From the NCBI RefSeq assembly GCF_034321785.1, contig NZ_JAXLPB010000003.1:62001-126000 (forward strand): 64,000 bases of DNA. Direction: 5' to 3'. Below the pieces are notes generated by a model. The model was not told the DNA's origin, made no database searches, and saw only the letters and a list, made by a program, of their open reading frames with translations. Below, piece after piece: positions 17,177 through 26,358 of this stretch (positions within the stretch are counted from its first letter, which is position 1; each line of letters begins with the position of its first letter). This DNA comes from Fulvimarina uroteuthidis (GTDB taxonomy: Bacteria > Pseudomonadota > Alphaproteobacteria > Rhizobiales > Rhizobiaceae). The translations under genes were made by a program, and so were the position numbers.

Positions 17177-17869
17177 TTATTCCTCGCCGGCTTTGGTCTC
17201 GCCTTCGACATTGTCGTCCTTCTGGTTGATGACCTTGGTCTCGGTGACCTCGCCATCCTCCGGAGCCTCGCCTTCGGACTGTTCGTCCTCTTCCGAGCGC
17301 AGGGCTGCCGGGGTCGCGATCGTCGCGATCGCGAAGTCGCGGTCGGTGATCGTGAACTCGACGCCGCTCGGCAGCGAGACCTTCGAGGCGGCGAGCGTAT
17401 CGCCGATCTCGGTGCCGGTCAGATCGATCGTGAACGCCTCGGGGATGCTGCTGGCCGGGCAGTGAACCTCGACCGCATGGCGCACGATGTTCAGGACACC
17501 GCCGCGCTTGAGCCCCGGGGACGCCTCTTCGTTTTCGAAGTGGACCGGAATTTCGACCGTAACGCGCGTGTTCTTCGAAACGCGCAGGAAGTCGACATGC
17601 TCGAGAAAATCGCGAACCGGATCGAGCTGGAAGTCGCGCGGCAGAACGCTGATCTTCTCGCCGTCGACGGTGATCGTCGCGATATTGGTCATGAACCCGC
17701 CGGCATGGAGCGCAAGGAACGTTTCCTTGTAGGGGAGCGCGATCGGCAGGGGGTCTTTCTTGTCGCCGTAGATCACGGCGGGAATCATGGCGTTGCGGCG
17801 CAAAGCTCTGGCGGCCCCCTTGCCGACCTTTTCGCGCTTCTCGGCCTTAACCTCGAAGGTTGTATGCAT
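17177..17869 (-). CDS. rplY: 50S ribosomal protein L25 (CTC family)
   Basis: The 230-aa protein is the long CTC form of L25 that binds 5S rRNA. The N-terminal L25 domain (residues 1-95, with GKGAARALRR and PAVIYG) is followed by the beta-barrel CTC domain. A strongly acidic tail (residues about 195-230) ends the protein, as in many alphaproteobacteria. AAAGGACG precedes the ATG at 17869. Upstream is a 540-bp gene-free region. Confidence 0.95.
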   Translation of the reverse strand: MHTTFEVKAEKREKVGKGAARALRRNAMIPAVIYGDKKDPLPIALPYKETFLALHAGGFMTNIATITVDGEKISVLPRDFQLDPVRDFLEHVDFLRVSKNTRVTVEIPVHFENEEASPGLKRGGVLNIVRHAVEVHCPASSIPEAFTIDLTGTEIGDTLAASKVSLPSGVEFTITDRDFAIATIATPAALRSEEDEQSEGEAPEDGEVTETKVINQKDDNVEGETKAGEE

Positions 17870-18347
17870 GGTATCGTCCTTTAACTGATGAGGTGGTCGA
17901 GGCCGGTGCAGTGGCATCCGGAAACGACGAAAAGCGGCGTGCCGCAAAGCAGACCGCTGATCTCCGCGCTGCCTCCAAGGGTGTCCGCGCGGACGGGCAC
18001 GCCATACCTTATGTGCCGTCGCGGTACAAGCCGGCTTGCGCCGTCGAACCGGTCGCCGCACGCTGCGGCGCGACGGACGGCCCGGCCATTGACAGGCAGG
18101 GCCGGAGCCGGTCGAGGGGCGTGACCGCGTCTCCCGTCATGTCGAGCCGTCGCGCATCGCCTTGCCGTCGATGCGTCCCGTGGCGACAGGCATTGGCTCG
18201 CAACGGGCATTCGCCCCGTTCGTCGTCCATTTGTCATCTCGGCCCTGGCCGTCCCGCGGGCCGCCTCGCGCAAAGGGCCGCCAAACAGCGGTTTGGGGGA
18301 CGCTCGGAGAAATTTCCACCGTTCCGGTTATTCCGAGAAAAACCCGG
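17870..18347. other. Gene-free region between rplY and tRNA-Asp
   Basis: No ORF with coding character or ribosome site was found on either strand over these 478 bases. A weak minus-strand promoter for rplY may lie near 18010-18040 (TTGTAC, 17 bases, TATGGC). Short GC-rich inverted repeats are present but none has a T tract. Confidence 0.4.
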
Positions 18348-18376
18348 TTGACTTGAATCGGGCGACCCCGTAGATG
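18348..18376 (+). promoter_or_regulatory. Promoter of tRNA-Asp
   Basis: TTGACT at 18348-18353 and TAGATG at 18371-18376 are separated by 17 bases and lie about 32 bases before the tRNA. This is a good sigma-70 type promoter for this GC content. Confidence 0.6.
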
Positions 18377-18408
18377 ACGCCCATCGCCGCCACGGCAGCG
18401 AGAAAAAC

Positions 18409-18485
18409 GCGGGTGTAGCTCAGTTGGTTAGAGTGCCGGCCTGTCACGCCGGAGGTCGCGGGTTCGAGCCCCGTCACTCGCGCCA
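18409..18485 (+). tRNA. tRNA-Asp (GTC)
   Basis: A 77-nt cloverleaf with encoded CCA. The acceptor stem is GCGGGTG/CACTCGC, the anticodon arm is CCGGC-CTGTCAC-GCCGG giving anticodon GTC, and the T-arm contains GGTTCGAGCC. D-arm AGCTCAGTTGGTTAGAGT is standard. Confidence 0.97.
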
Positions 18486-18540
18486 TTTCGTTTCAAACCG
18501 GTTCCGACGGTTTGCGAAATGGCGCTTTTCCCCTTTTTTT
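18480..18540 (+). terminator. Rho-independent terminator of tRNA-Asp
   Basis: An 11-bp perfect outer stem GCGCCATTTCG/CGAAATGGCGC encloses an inner AAACCG/CGGTTT stem and is followed by TTTTCCCC and a run of seven to eight T. The left arm begins inside the tRNA, using its last six bases (GCGCCA). Confidence 0.85.
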
Positions 18541-18839
18541 GGACCGAAGTATGCGACGGGTGCGGCATCGCCGCGTCTTGTCATCGGTGCTCGGCGATCC
18601 CCATTTCACGCGAATGCTGCCGCGCGTCCTTCTGACTGCGCTCCCCCGCTTGCACCATGTCAGGGGAGGGGCTAGGTGTTTTTGAACGCAGCCCGGTTTG
18701 ACCTCGGCGCGGCGGATTGCGGCTTCATCTGTCCTGGCCCGATCCCTCGTGCCGCGGACTCATGTCCGGGCACATCACGAAGACGCGGGCCAGCCGGTCC
18801 CGGCTCTTTCAAGTCTACGATCGAGGACCTGTCATTTCG
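18541..18839. other. Leader region of the complex I operon
   Basis: This 299-bp stretch between the tRNA terminator and nuoA should hold the nuo promoter. TTGACC at 18698-18703 is a fair -35 box, but the bases 17 downstream (GGCTTC) do not resemble a -10 box, so the promoter is not fixed. No ORF was judged real. Confidence 0.35.
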
Positions 18840-19205
18840 ATGGAAGACCTTCTGACCTCCTATCTGCCGATCGTCATCTTCGTCGGTATCTGCCTCGCGC
18901 TGGGATTGGCGCTGCTGGTCGCCCCCTTTCTCCTCGCCTTCAGGGCTCCGGACGACGAAAAGCTTTCGGCCTACGAATGCGGGTTCGACGCCTTCGACGA
19001 TTCGCGCATGAAATTCGACGTCCGCTTCTACCTTGTCGCGATCCTGTTCATTATCTTCGATCTGGAAGTCGCGTTCCTGTTCCCCTGGGCGGCGAGCTTC
19101 GGCGAAATCGGTTGGTTCGGCCTCTGGTCGATGATGTTCTTTCTCGGCGTGCTGACCATCGGCTTTATCTATGAATGGAAGAAAGGAGCTCTCGAATGGG
19201 AGTGA
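18840..19205 (+). CDS. nuoA: NADH-quinone oxidoreductase subunit A
   Basis: The 121-aa subunit has three membrane helices and the ND3-type loop ECGFDAFDDSRMKFDVRFY, which lines the quinone channel junction of complex I. Family length is about 121 residues, which supports the ATG at 18840; upstream in-frame starts would add an uncharacteristic basic leader. First gene of the nuo operon; its end overlaps nuoB by 10 bases. Confidence 0.95.
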   Translation: MEDLLTSYLPIVIFVGICLALGLALLVAPFLLAFRAPDDEKLSAYECGFDAFDDSRMKFDVRFYLVAILFIIFDLEVAFLFPWAASFGEIGWFGLWSMMFFLGVLTIGFIYEWKKGALEWE

Positions 19206-19783
19206 TCCTCGGACCCGACGGCAACCGGCTTCATGCGCCATCGACGGATGTGGCGAGTGCAGGCGGACCCGGCTCGGTGAAAGCTGCGCCCGACCCCTTC
19301 GTCACGTCGATCAATGACGAGCTGGCCGACAAGGGTTTCCTCGTCACCTCAACCGACGATCTCATCCAGTGGGCCCGCAACGGCTCCTTGATGTGGATGA
19401 CGTTCGGCCTGGCCTGCTGCGCCGTCGAGATGATGCAGATGTCGATGCCCCGCTACGACGCCGAGCGTTTCGGGTTCGCGCCCCGGGCCTCGCCGCGCCA
19501 GTCGGACGTGATGATCGTCGCCGGCACACTGACCAACAAGATGGCGCCCGCGCTGCGCAAGGTCTACGACCAGATGCCGGAGCCACGCTACGTGATCTCC
19601 ATGGGCTCCTGCGCGAATGGCGGCGGCTATTATCACTATTCCTACAGCGTGGTCCGCGGCTGCGACCGGGTGGTGCCGGTCGATATCTACGTGCCGGGCT
19701 GCCCGCCGAGCGCAGAGGCGCTGCTTTACGGCGTGCTGCTTCTTCAAAAGAAGATCCGCCGCACCGGCACGATCGAGCGATAG
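19196..19783 (+). CDS. nuoB: NADH-quinone oxidoreductase subunit B
   Basis: The 195-aa peripheral-arm subunit binds the terminal 4Fe-4S cluster N2 that reduces quinone. Ligands are Cys74-Cys75 (GLACCAVEMM), Cys140 (SMGSCANGGG) and Cys170 (VPGCPPSAE). AAAGGAG precedes the ATG inside the end of nuoA, indicating translational coupling. Confidence 0.97.
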   Translation: MGVILGPDGNRLHAPSTDVASAGGPGSVKAAPDPFVTSINDELADKGFLVTSTDDLIQWARNGSLMWMTFGLACCAVEMMQMSMPRYDAERFGFAPRASPRQSDVMIVAGTLTNKMAPALRKVYDQMPEPRYVISMGSCANGGGYYHYSYSVVRGCDRVVPVDIYVPGCPPSAEALLYGVLLLQKKIRRTGTIER

Positions 19784-19794
19784 GAGGCCTGCCA

Positions 19795-20403
19795 GTGACC
19801 CATGAGCAGATCAGCTCCGACGTGCGTGACGCGATCGTCGAGACGCTCGAAGACCGGATCGAGTCGCATTTCTTCCGATATGGCGAACTGACCCTCGTCG
19901 TTGCGCCGAACAATGTCGTCAAGGTCCTGACCGCGTTGCGCGACGATCCGAAGATGCAGTTCATCAGCTTCGTCGACCTGTGCGGCGTCGACTTTCCGCA
20001 GCGCGAGAAGCGCTTCGAGGTCGTCTACCACCTTCTGTCGCCGCGCCAGAACTGCCGCGTGCGCGTGAAGACGGCGACCGCCGAGGACGATCCGATCCCG
20101 TCGGTGTGCGATGTCTTTCCCGCGGCCGACTGGTTCGAGCGCGAGGCCTACGATCTCTACGGCATTCTCTTCACCGGCCACCCGGACCTTCGGCGGATCC
20201 TGACCGATTACGGTTTCGAGGGCTATCCGCTGCGCAAGGACTTTCCGCTGACGGGCTTCGTCGAGGTCCGCTACGACGAAGAGCGCAAGCAGGTCATCTA
20301 CGAGCCGGTGGACCTGCGGCAGGAGTTCCGCAATTTCGACTTCCTGTCGCCCTGGGAGGGAACGGAATACGCCCTGCCGGGCGACGAGAAGGCCCGGAAC
20401 TGA
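19795..20403 (+). CDS. nuoC: NADH-quinone oxidoreductase subunit C
   Basis: The 202-aa 30-kDa subunit carries the family signature ERE-AYDLYGI-F-GHPDLRRILTDYGFEG in its C-terminal half and ends with the short tail typical of alphaproteobacteria. A GTG start at 19795 is set by TAGGAGG seven bases upstream, overlapping the nuoB stop. It is separate from nuoD, unlike the fused form of enterobacteria. Confidence 0.96.
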   Translation: MTHEQISSDVRDAIVETLEDRIESHFFRYGELTLVVAPNNVVKVLTALRDDPKMQFISFVDLCGVDFPQREKRFEVVYHLLSPRQNCRVRVKTATAEDDPIPSVCDVFPAADWFEREAYDLYGILFTGHPDLRRILTDYGFEGYPLRKDFPLTGFVEVRYDEERKQVIYEPVDLRQEFRNFDFLSPWEGTEYALPGDEKARN

Positions 20404-20416
20404 CCGAGGTGATGTG

Positions 20417-20854
20417 ATGGCAGCCAGACGGATCCATGCGAAATGCCTCTGCGGCGGGGTCAGGATCGACGCTGACGTGGAGAGCCTGACGATCGCCGTC
20501 TGCCATTGCGACGTCTGCCGGCGCTGGTGCGGCGGGCCCTTCATGGCGCTCGAGGGCGCGCGGGACGTGACGATCGCCGGCACCGACTATCTCGGCCTCT
20601 ACGAATCGTCCGGTTGGGGCGAGCGCGGGTTCTGCAGGAATTGCGGATCCTCGCTCTTCTTCCGTCTGAAGGACGCCTCGATGTACGGCATTTCCGCGAT
20701 GGCCTGCAGCGATATTACCGACGCGCACCTCGCCGAGCAGATCTTCATCGATTCCAAGCCCGGCTGGTATGAACTCGCCAATGACACGAAGACGCTGACG
20801 GGCGCGCAGTTCCTTGCGCAGTTCGCGTCCGACGAGGAGAGGCCCCATGGCTGA
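20417..20854 (+). CDS. GFA/CENP-V family zinc protein inserted between nuoC and nuoD
   Basis: The 145-aa protein has the GFA fold: zinc ligands Cys10 and Cys12 (KCLCGG), Cys29, Cys31 and Cys34 (CHCDVC) and Cys73/Cys76 (CRNC). Some relatives have been described as glutathione-dependent formaldehyde-activating enzymes; most have no known substrate. It starts 13 bases after nuoC with GAGGTG upstream and overlaps nuoD by eight bases, so it must be co-expressed with complex I. It is not a complex I subunit in any standard operon. Confidence 0.88.
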   Translation: MAARRIHAKCLCGGVRIDADVESLTIAVCHCDVCRRWCGGPFMALEGARDVTIAGTDYLGLYESSGWGERGFCRNCGSSLFFRLKDASMYGISAMACSDITDAHLAEQIFIDSKPGWYELANDTKTLTGAQFLAQFASDEERPHG

Positions 20855-22037
20855 AATCGACGTTCGCAATTTCAACATCAATTTCGGCCCGCAGCATCCT
20901 GCCGCCCATGGCGTGCTGCGCCTCGTGCTGGAGCTCGACGGCGAAATCGTCGAGCGGGTCGATCCGCATATCGGCCTTCTGCACCGCGGCACCGAGAAGC
21001 TGATCGAGCACAAGACCTATCTGCAGGCGATCCCCTATTTCGATCGCCTCGACTATGTCGCGCCGATGAATCAGGAGCATGCCTTCTGCCTCGCGATCGA
21101 ACGCCTGGCGGACGTGACGGTGCCCCGGCGCGGCCAGTTGATTCGCGTCCTGTTCTGCGAGATCGGCCGTATTCTCTCCCATCTCCTCAACGTCACGACC
21201 CAGGCCATGGACGTCGGCGCGCTGACCCCGCCGCTCTGGGGCTTTGAGGAGCGCGAGAAGCTCATGGTGTTCTATGAGCGTGCGTCGGGCGCCCGTCTCC
21301 ATGCCAGCTATTTCCGGCCCGGTGGCGTCCATCAGGATCTCGACGCGAAACTGATCGACGATATCGCCGCATGGTGCGATCCGTTCCTCAAGGTCTGCGA
21401 CGATCTGGAAGAGCTTCTGACCGACAACCGCATCTTCAAGCAGCGCAATGTCGATATCGGCGTCGTCGATCTCGACGATGCGTGGGCGATGGGCTTTTCC
21501 GGCGTGATGGTGCGCGGCTCGGGCGCCGCCTGGGACCTGCGCAAGGCGCAGCCCTACGAATGCTATGACGAGATGGAATTCGACATTCCCATCGGAAAGA
21601 ACGGCGACTGCTACGATCGCTATCTCATCCGCATGGTCGAGATGCGCGAATCCGTCCGCATCATGAAGCAGTGCATCGAGCGGCTTTCGGGCATTGAGGG
21701 TGCAGGCCCGATCTCCGCCCCGATGGGCAAGGTCGTGCCGCCCAAGCGCCCGCAGATGAAGCGCTCGATGGAAGCGCTGATCCATCATTTCAAGCTCTAT
21801 ACCGAGGGCTTCCACCTGCCCGAGGGCGAGGTCTACGCGGCGGTCGAGGCGCCGAAGGGCGAGTTCGGCGTCTATCTCGTCGCCGACGGCACCAACAAGC
21901 CCCATCGCTGCAAGATCAAGGCACCCGGCTTTGCGCATCTCCAGGCGATGGACGTGATGTGCAAGGGGCATCTCCTGGCCGACGTCTCGGCCATTCTCGG
22001 CACGCTCGACATCGTGTTCGGCGAGGTGGACCGGTAA
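20847..22037 (+). CDS. nuoD: NADH-quinone oxidoreductase subunit D
   Basis: The 396-aa 49-kDa subunit forms the quinone-binding cavity with NuoB. It begins with the family N-terminus (NFNINFGPQHPAAHGVLRL) including the conserved quinone-loop histidines, and ends with the invariant DIVFGEVDR. GAGGAGAGG precedes the ATG at 20847, which lies inside the end of the GFA gene. Confidence 0.97.
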   Translation: MAEIDVRNFNINFGPQHPAAHGVLRLVLELDGEIVERVDPHIGLLHRGTEKLIEHKTYLQAIPYFDRLDYVAPMNQEHAFCLAIERLADVTVPRRGQLIRVLFCEIGRILSHLLNVTTQAMDVGALTPPLWGFEEREKLMVFYERASGARLHASYFRPGGVHQDLDAKLIDDIAAWCDPFLKVCDDLEELLTDNRIFKQRNVDIGVVDLDDAWAMGFSGVMVRGSGAAWDLRKAQPYECYDEMEFDIPIGKNGDCYDRYLIRMVEMRESVRIMKQCIERLSGIEGAGPISAPMGKVVPPKRPQMKRSMEALIHHFKLYTEGFHLPEGEVYAAVEAPKGEFGVYLVADGTNKPHRCKIKAPGFAHLQAMDVMCKGHLLADVSAILGTLDIVFGEVDR

Positions 22038-22083
22038 GGTCCGACACCCTTTTCCATCTCGAAACCGGTGCTAAGATCGACGC

Positions 22084-22668
22084 ATGCGACAGTCTCCGAC
22101 CCCTACGGACAAGATGACGGCGGACGAATTTCTTGTCTGGTCGCGGGGACTTGCCGACGGGGAGCGGTATGAGCTCCTGGATGGAACCTTGCTGCGCATG
22201 CAGGCGGAAAACGCCGGGCATGCGATCACGAAAACCAATGTCGCGCTGAGTTTTCGCGACGCGTTGCGCCGGGCAGGGCGAACCGGATGTCGTTCGATCG
22301 CCGATGGGTTTTCCATTCGCGTTTCGGACGATCAGGTGCGCGAGCCGGACGCGATGATCAATTGTGCCCCGATGGCTCGGGACGATCTTTATGCATCGTG
22401 CCCGGTCGTCGTCGTCGAGGTGCTGTCACCGTCGACGCGACGCATTGATCTGCATCGCAAGCTGATCGATTATTTTCAGGTTCCCTCGATTCAGCATTAC
22501 CTGATTGTAATGGCCTCGGACCGACGGGTTCTTCTTCATTCCAGATCGAGCGTGGAGGGCGAGATTCGCACTCGGATTCTCGGCGAGGAGACGACGATCG
22601 CTCTCGACCCACCCGGGATTTCCCTCGCCATCGCGGAGTTTTTCAACGACCTTCCGGACGAGGGCTAG
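22084..22668 (+). CDS. Uma2 family endonuclease-like protein inserted between nuoD and nuoE
   Basis: The 194-aa protein shows the Uma2 (DUF820) PD-(D/E)XK nuclease-like layout: N-terminal MTADEFLVWSRG-GERYELLDGTL, an REPDAMI strand bearing the metal-binding Asp, then VVVVEVLSPSTRRIDLHRKLIDYF with the Glu and Lys positions. Function of the family is poorly known. It sits 46 bases after nuoD and 126 before nuoE on the same strand. Its base composition is a little lower in GC than the flanking nuo genes, which may mean recent gain. Confidence 0.85.
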   Translation: MRQSPTPTDKMTADEFLVWSRGLADGERYELLDGTLLRMQAENAGHAITKTNVALSFRDALRRAGRTGCRSIADGFSIRVSDDQVREPDAMINCAPMARDDLYASCPVVVVEVLSPSTRRIDLHRKLIDYFQVPSIQHYLIVMASDRRVLLHSRSSVEGEIRTRILGEETTIALDPPGISLAIAEFFNDLPDEG

Positions 22669-22794
22669 GTCGCAGCCGTCGCGCGGTTTGCCGCAGAGCA
22701 ATAAGTGGCCATTGAGGCGCTGGCCTTTTGGTGTTCCTGTGATAGAACCCGGCCAAACCGCACGTATTGTAATGGTTCTTGAGATCGAGGTCCG

Positions 22795-24306
22795 ATGTCC
22801 GTTCGACGTCTTGCCGATGATGGCCTGCAGCCCCAGAGTTTCGCGTTCACGACCGAGAACGCCGCCTGGGCGGAAGCGACCATCCGCAAATATCCCGAAG
22901 GTCGCCAGCAGTCGGCGGTGATCCCGCTCCTGATGCGGGCGCAGGACCAGGAGGGCTGGGTGACCAAGGCCGCGATCGAGCATGTGGCCGACCGGTTGTC
23001 CATGCCGCTGATCCGCGTCCTCGAGGTCGCGACCTTCTACACCCAGTTCATGCTGCAGCCGATCGGCACGCGCGCCCATGTGCAGGTCTGCGGCACGACG
23101 CCCTGCATGCTGCGCGGGGCCGAGGATCTGAAGGCGGTCTGCAAGAAGAAGATCCATGCCGAGCCGTTCCACCGGAACGAGGCCGGCACCTTGTCGTGGG
23201 AAGAGGTCGAGTGCCAAGGTGCGTGCGTCAATGCACCCATGGTCATGATCTTCAAGGACGCCTACGAGGATCTGACGCCTGAACGGCTGGAAGAGATCAT
23301 CGACGAATTCGAGGCCGGCAACGGCGCCTCGGTGAAGACCGGGCCCCAGAACGGACGCCATGAATCGGTGCCGATCGGCGGCCTGACGACGCTGACCGGC
23401 GACTATGACGACCTCATCGCGGACAAGCAGCGCGAAGGCTCCCACGGGCCGGCCAACGGCGCCGCCGACCAGGGATCGGGCGCCGGATCGCAGATCTCGA
23501 CGCCGCCCTCCGAGGCGGGGCGTCCCGATACCGAATCGAGCTATACCGATCCGACGATCTCAGCGCCCGGAAAACCGGATGAGGCCGCGTCCGCGCAGTC
23601 GGACGAATCCGACGTCAGCGACGATCTCGTTTCGAAAGCCCACCGGCCGGGTTCGGGAGAAGAGGGCGGCGCGCGCGAAGGCGGAACCGATCAGGGCGAG
23701 CGCGACGCGGTCGAATCCGGTCAGGTCTCGGCGGACGATCCGAATGCGGCGCCGAATGTCTCGGGCAGAACCCATATCGAGGAAGCGGCGGCTCTCGATG
23801 CCGTCGTGCCGGACTCGCGGATGGTCAAGGACGAGAATGGCGTCGGCGATCAAGGTGCGGCGGCAGGCGGCGAATCCGCCGATCTTCTGAATGCCGACGG
23901 CCGGTCCTTCGAGGGCGAGCGGACCGGAACGTCCGACGAAAGCGCCGGCCCCGTGCGCGACGATACGTTCGAGACGTCGGACGAGGCCTCGGCCCAGTCC
24001 GAAGCCCAGGCGTCCGGCGAGCCGCTCGGCGAGGGCGCGAAGCCGGACGGTCTGCTCGATGCGCCGAAGGATGGCGGCCCGGACGATCTGAAGACGATCA
24101 AGGGCATCGGCCCGGTCACCGAGAAGAAGCTCAACGAGCTGGGCGTCTTCCATTACTCGCAGATCGCGGCATGGCGCCGCGAAGAGATGATCTGGGTCGA
24201 CAACTACCTTAACTTCCGGGGGCGCGCGGTTCGCGACCAGTGGGTCGATCAGGCCAAGGCGCGCGCCGATGTCGGAAGCGACATCGGCCCATCGTCGGAT
24301 TCATAA
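22795..24306 (+). CDS. nuoE: NADH-quinone oxidoreductase subunit E with long acidic and helix-hairpin-helix tail
   Basis: The 503-aa protein contains the 24-kDa thioredoxin-like subunit in residues 1-180, with 2Fe-2S ligands Cys99, Cys104 (CGTTPC), Cys140 and Cys144 (CQGAC). From about residue 200 to 425 it is acidic, Ser/Ala/Glu-rich and probably disordered. Residues 430-500 form a helix-hairpin-helix-like module (LKTIKGIGPVTEKKLNELGV). Standard NuoE is about 170 residues. Hyphomicrobiales often carry this extension, but the linker here is long. GAGG precedes the ATG at 22795. Confidence 0.95.
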   Translation: MSVRRLADDGLQPQSFAFTTENAAWAEATIRKYPEGRQQSAVIPLLMRAQDQEGWVTKAAIEHVADRLSMPLIRVLEVATFYTQFMLQPIGTRAHVQVCGTTPCMLRGAEDLKAVCKKKIHAEPFHRNEAGTLSWEEVECQGACVNAPMVMIFKDAYEDLTPERLEEIIDEFEAGNGASVKTGPQNGRHESVPIGGLTTLTGDYDDLIADKQREGSHGPANGAADQGSGAGSQISTPPSEAGRPDTESSYTDPTISAPGKPDEAASAQSDESDVSDDLVSKAHRPGSGEEGGAREGGTDQGERDAVESGQVSADDPNAAPNVSGRTHIEEAAALDAVVPDSRMVKDENGVGDQGAAAGGESADLLNADGRSFEGERTGTSDESAGPVRDDTFETSDEASAQSEAQASGEPLGEGAKPDGLLDAPKDGGPDDLKTIKGIGPVTEKKLNELGVFHYSQIAAWRREEMIWVDNYLNFRGRAVRDQWVDQAKARADVGSDIGPSSDS

Positions 24307-24321
24307 AGAAGGAGCGGACGC

Positions 24322-25626
<1,305 letters not shown>

Positions 25627-25631
25627 GGTTG

Positions 25632-26090
25632 ATGCATCTGGCCGAACTGAATATCGCTTATCCGAAATATCCGCTCGACGACGCGCGGATGGCGGATTTT
25701 GTCGACAATCTGGTTCGGATCAACACGATGGCGTCGAAGATGCCGGGTTTCGTCTGGATCAACAAGGATGAGAGCGGACATGCCTTCGCGCAGCAGACGC
25801 CTTGGCCGGGCGCTGCAGCCAATCTCACCGTCTGGGAAAGCGTCGAGCAGCTCGAGCATTTCGTTTGGAACACGGTTCACAAGCGATTCTACAATCGCAA
25901 GAACGAATGGTTCGAGACGATGACGGCGCATCATTTCGTCATGTGGTGGGTGCCGGAAGGCCATCGGCCATCTTTGCTGGAAGCGAAAGCGAAGCTTGAT
26001 CTGCTTCAGGCAGAGGGTGATTCGGATGAGGCATTCACATGGGCGCACCTGCCACATGTGAAGCTTTGGCAAAGTCAGCGCTGCGGATGA
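25632..26090 (+). CDS. DUF3291 protein inserted between nuoF and nuoG
   Basis: The 152-aa protein matches DUF3291: an N-terminal HLAELNIAYPKYPLDD strand, MPGFVWINKD, and a central NLTVWESVEQLEHFVW segment followed by HKRFYNRKNEWFE. The fold resembles dimeric ferredoxin-like monooxygenases of the Dabb/ABM group. No catalytic role is established. It begins five bases after the nuoF stop, so it belongs to the operon. Not part of canonical complex I. Confidence 0.82.
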   Translation: MHLAELNIAYPKYPLDDARMADFVDNLVRINTMASKMPGFVWINKDESGHAFAQQTPWPGAAANLTVWESVEQLEHFVWNTVHKRFYNRKNEWFETMTAHHFVMWWVPEGHRPSLLEAKAKLDLLQAEGDSDEAFTWAHLPHVKLWQSQRCG

Positions 26091-26102
26091 GGAGGATCTG
26101 GA

Positions 26103-26354
26103 ATGGCCGATGAACCCGATAATCTGATCCTGCAGATGCTCCGTGATATCCGTTCGAAGCTCGACGATCATGACAGGCGCTTTGATGGGGTCGATCGGCA
26201 TTTCGATGACGTCAATCAAAGGCTCGAAGAGATTCACGAAACCCTCTACACGGTCGCGGGGGTCGCCGTGCATGCCAATGTTCGCCACGACACGGTGACC
26301 CAGAAGCTGAAAGCGCTTGAAGAGCGCGTCGGCCGGTTGGAAGAGAAGGTTTGA
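26103..26354 (+). CDS. Small coiled-coil protein between nuoF and nuoG
   Basis: The 83-aa product begins MADEPDNLILQMLRDIRSK and is largely heptad-like (LDDHDRRFDGVDRHFDDVNQRLEEI, then KLKALEERVGRLEEKV), so it should form a coiled coil with a short non-helical segment in the middle (VAGVAVHANV). No membrane segment or signal is present. AGGAGGAT precedes the ATG; nuoG starts four bases after its stop. Similar small coiled-coil proteins are widespread in this order with no known role. Confidence 0.75.
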   Translation: MADEPDNLILQMLRDIRSKLDDHDRRFDGVDRHFDDVNQRLEEIHETLYTVAGVAVHANVRHDTVTQKLKALEERVGRLEEKV

Positions 26355-26358
26355 GACG

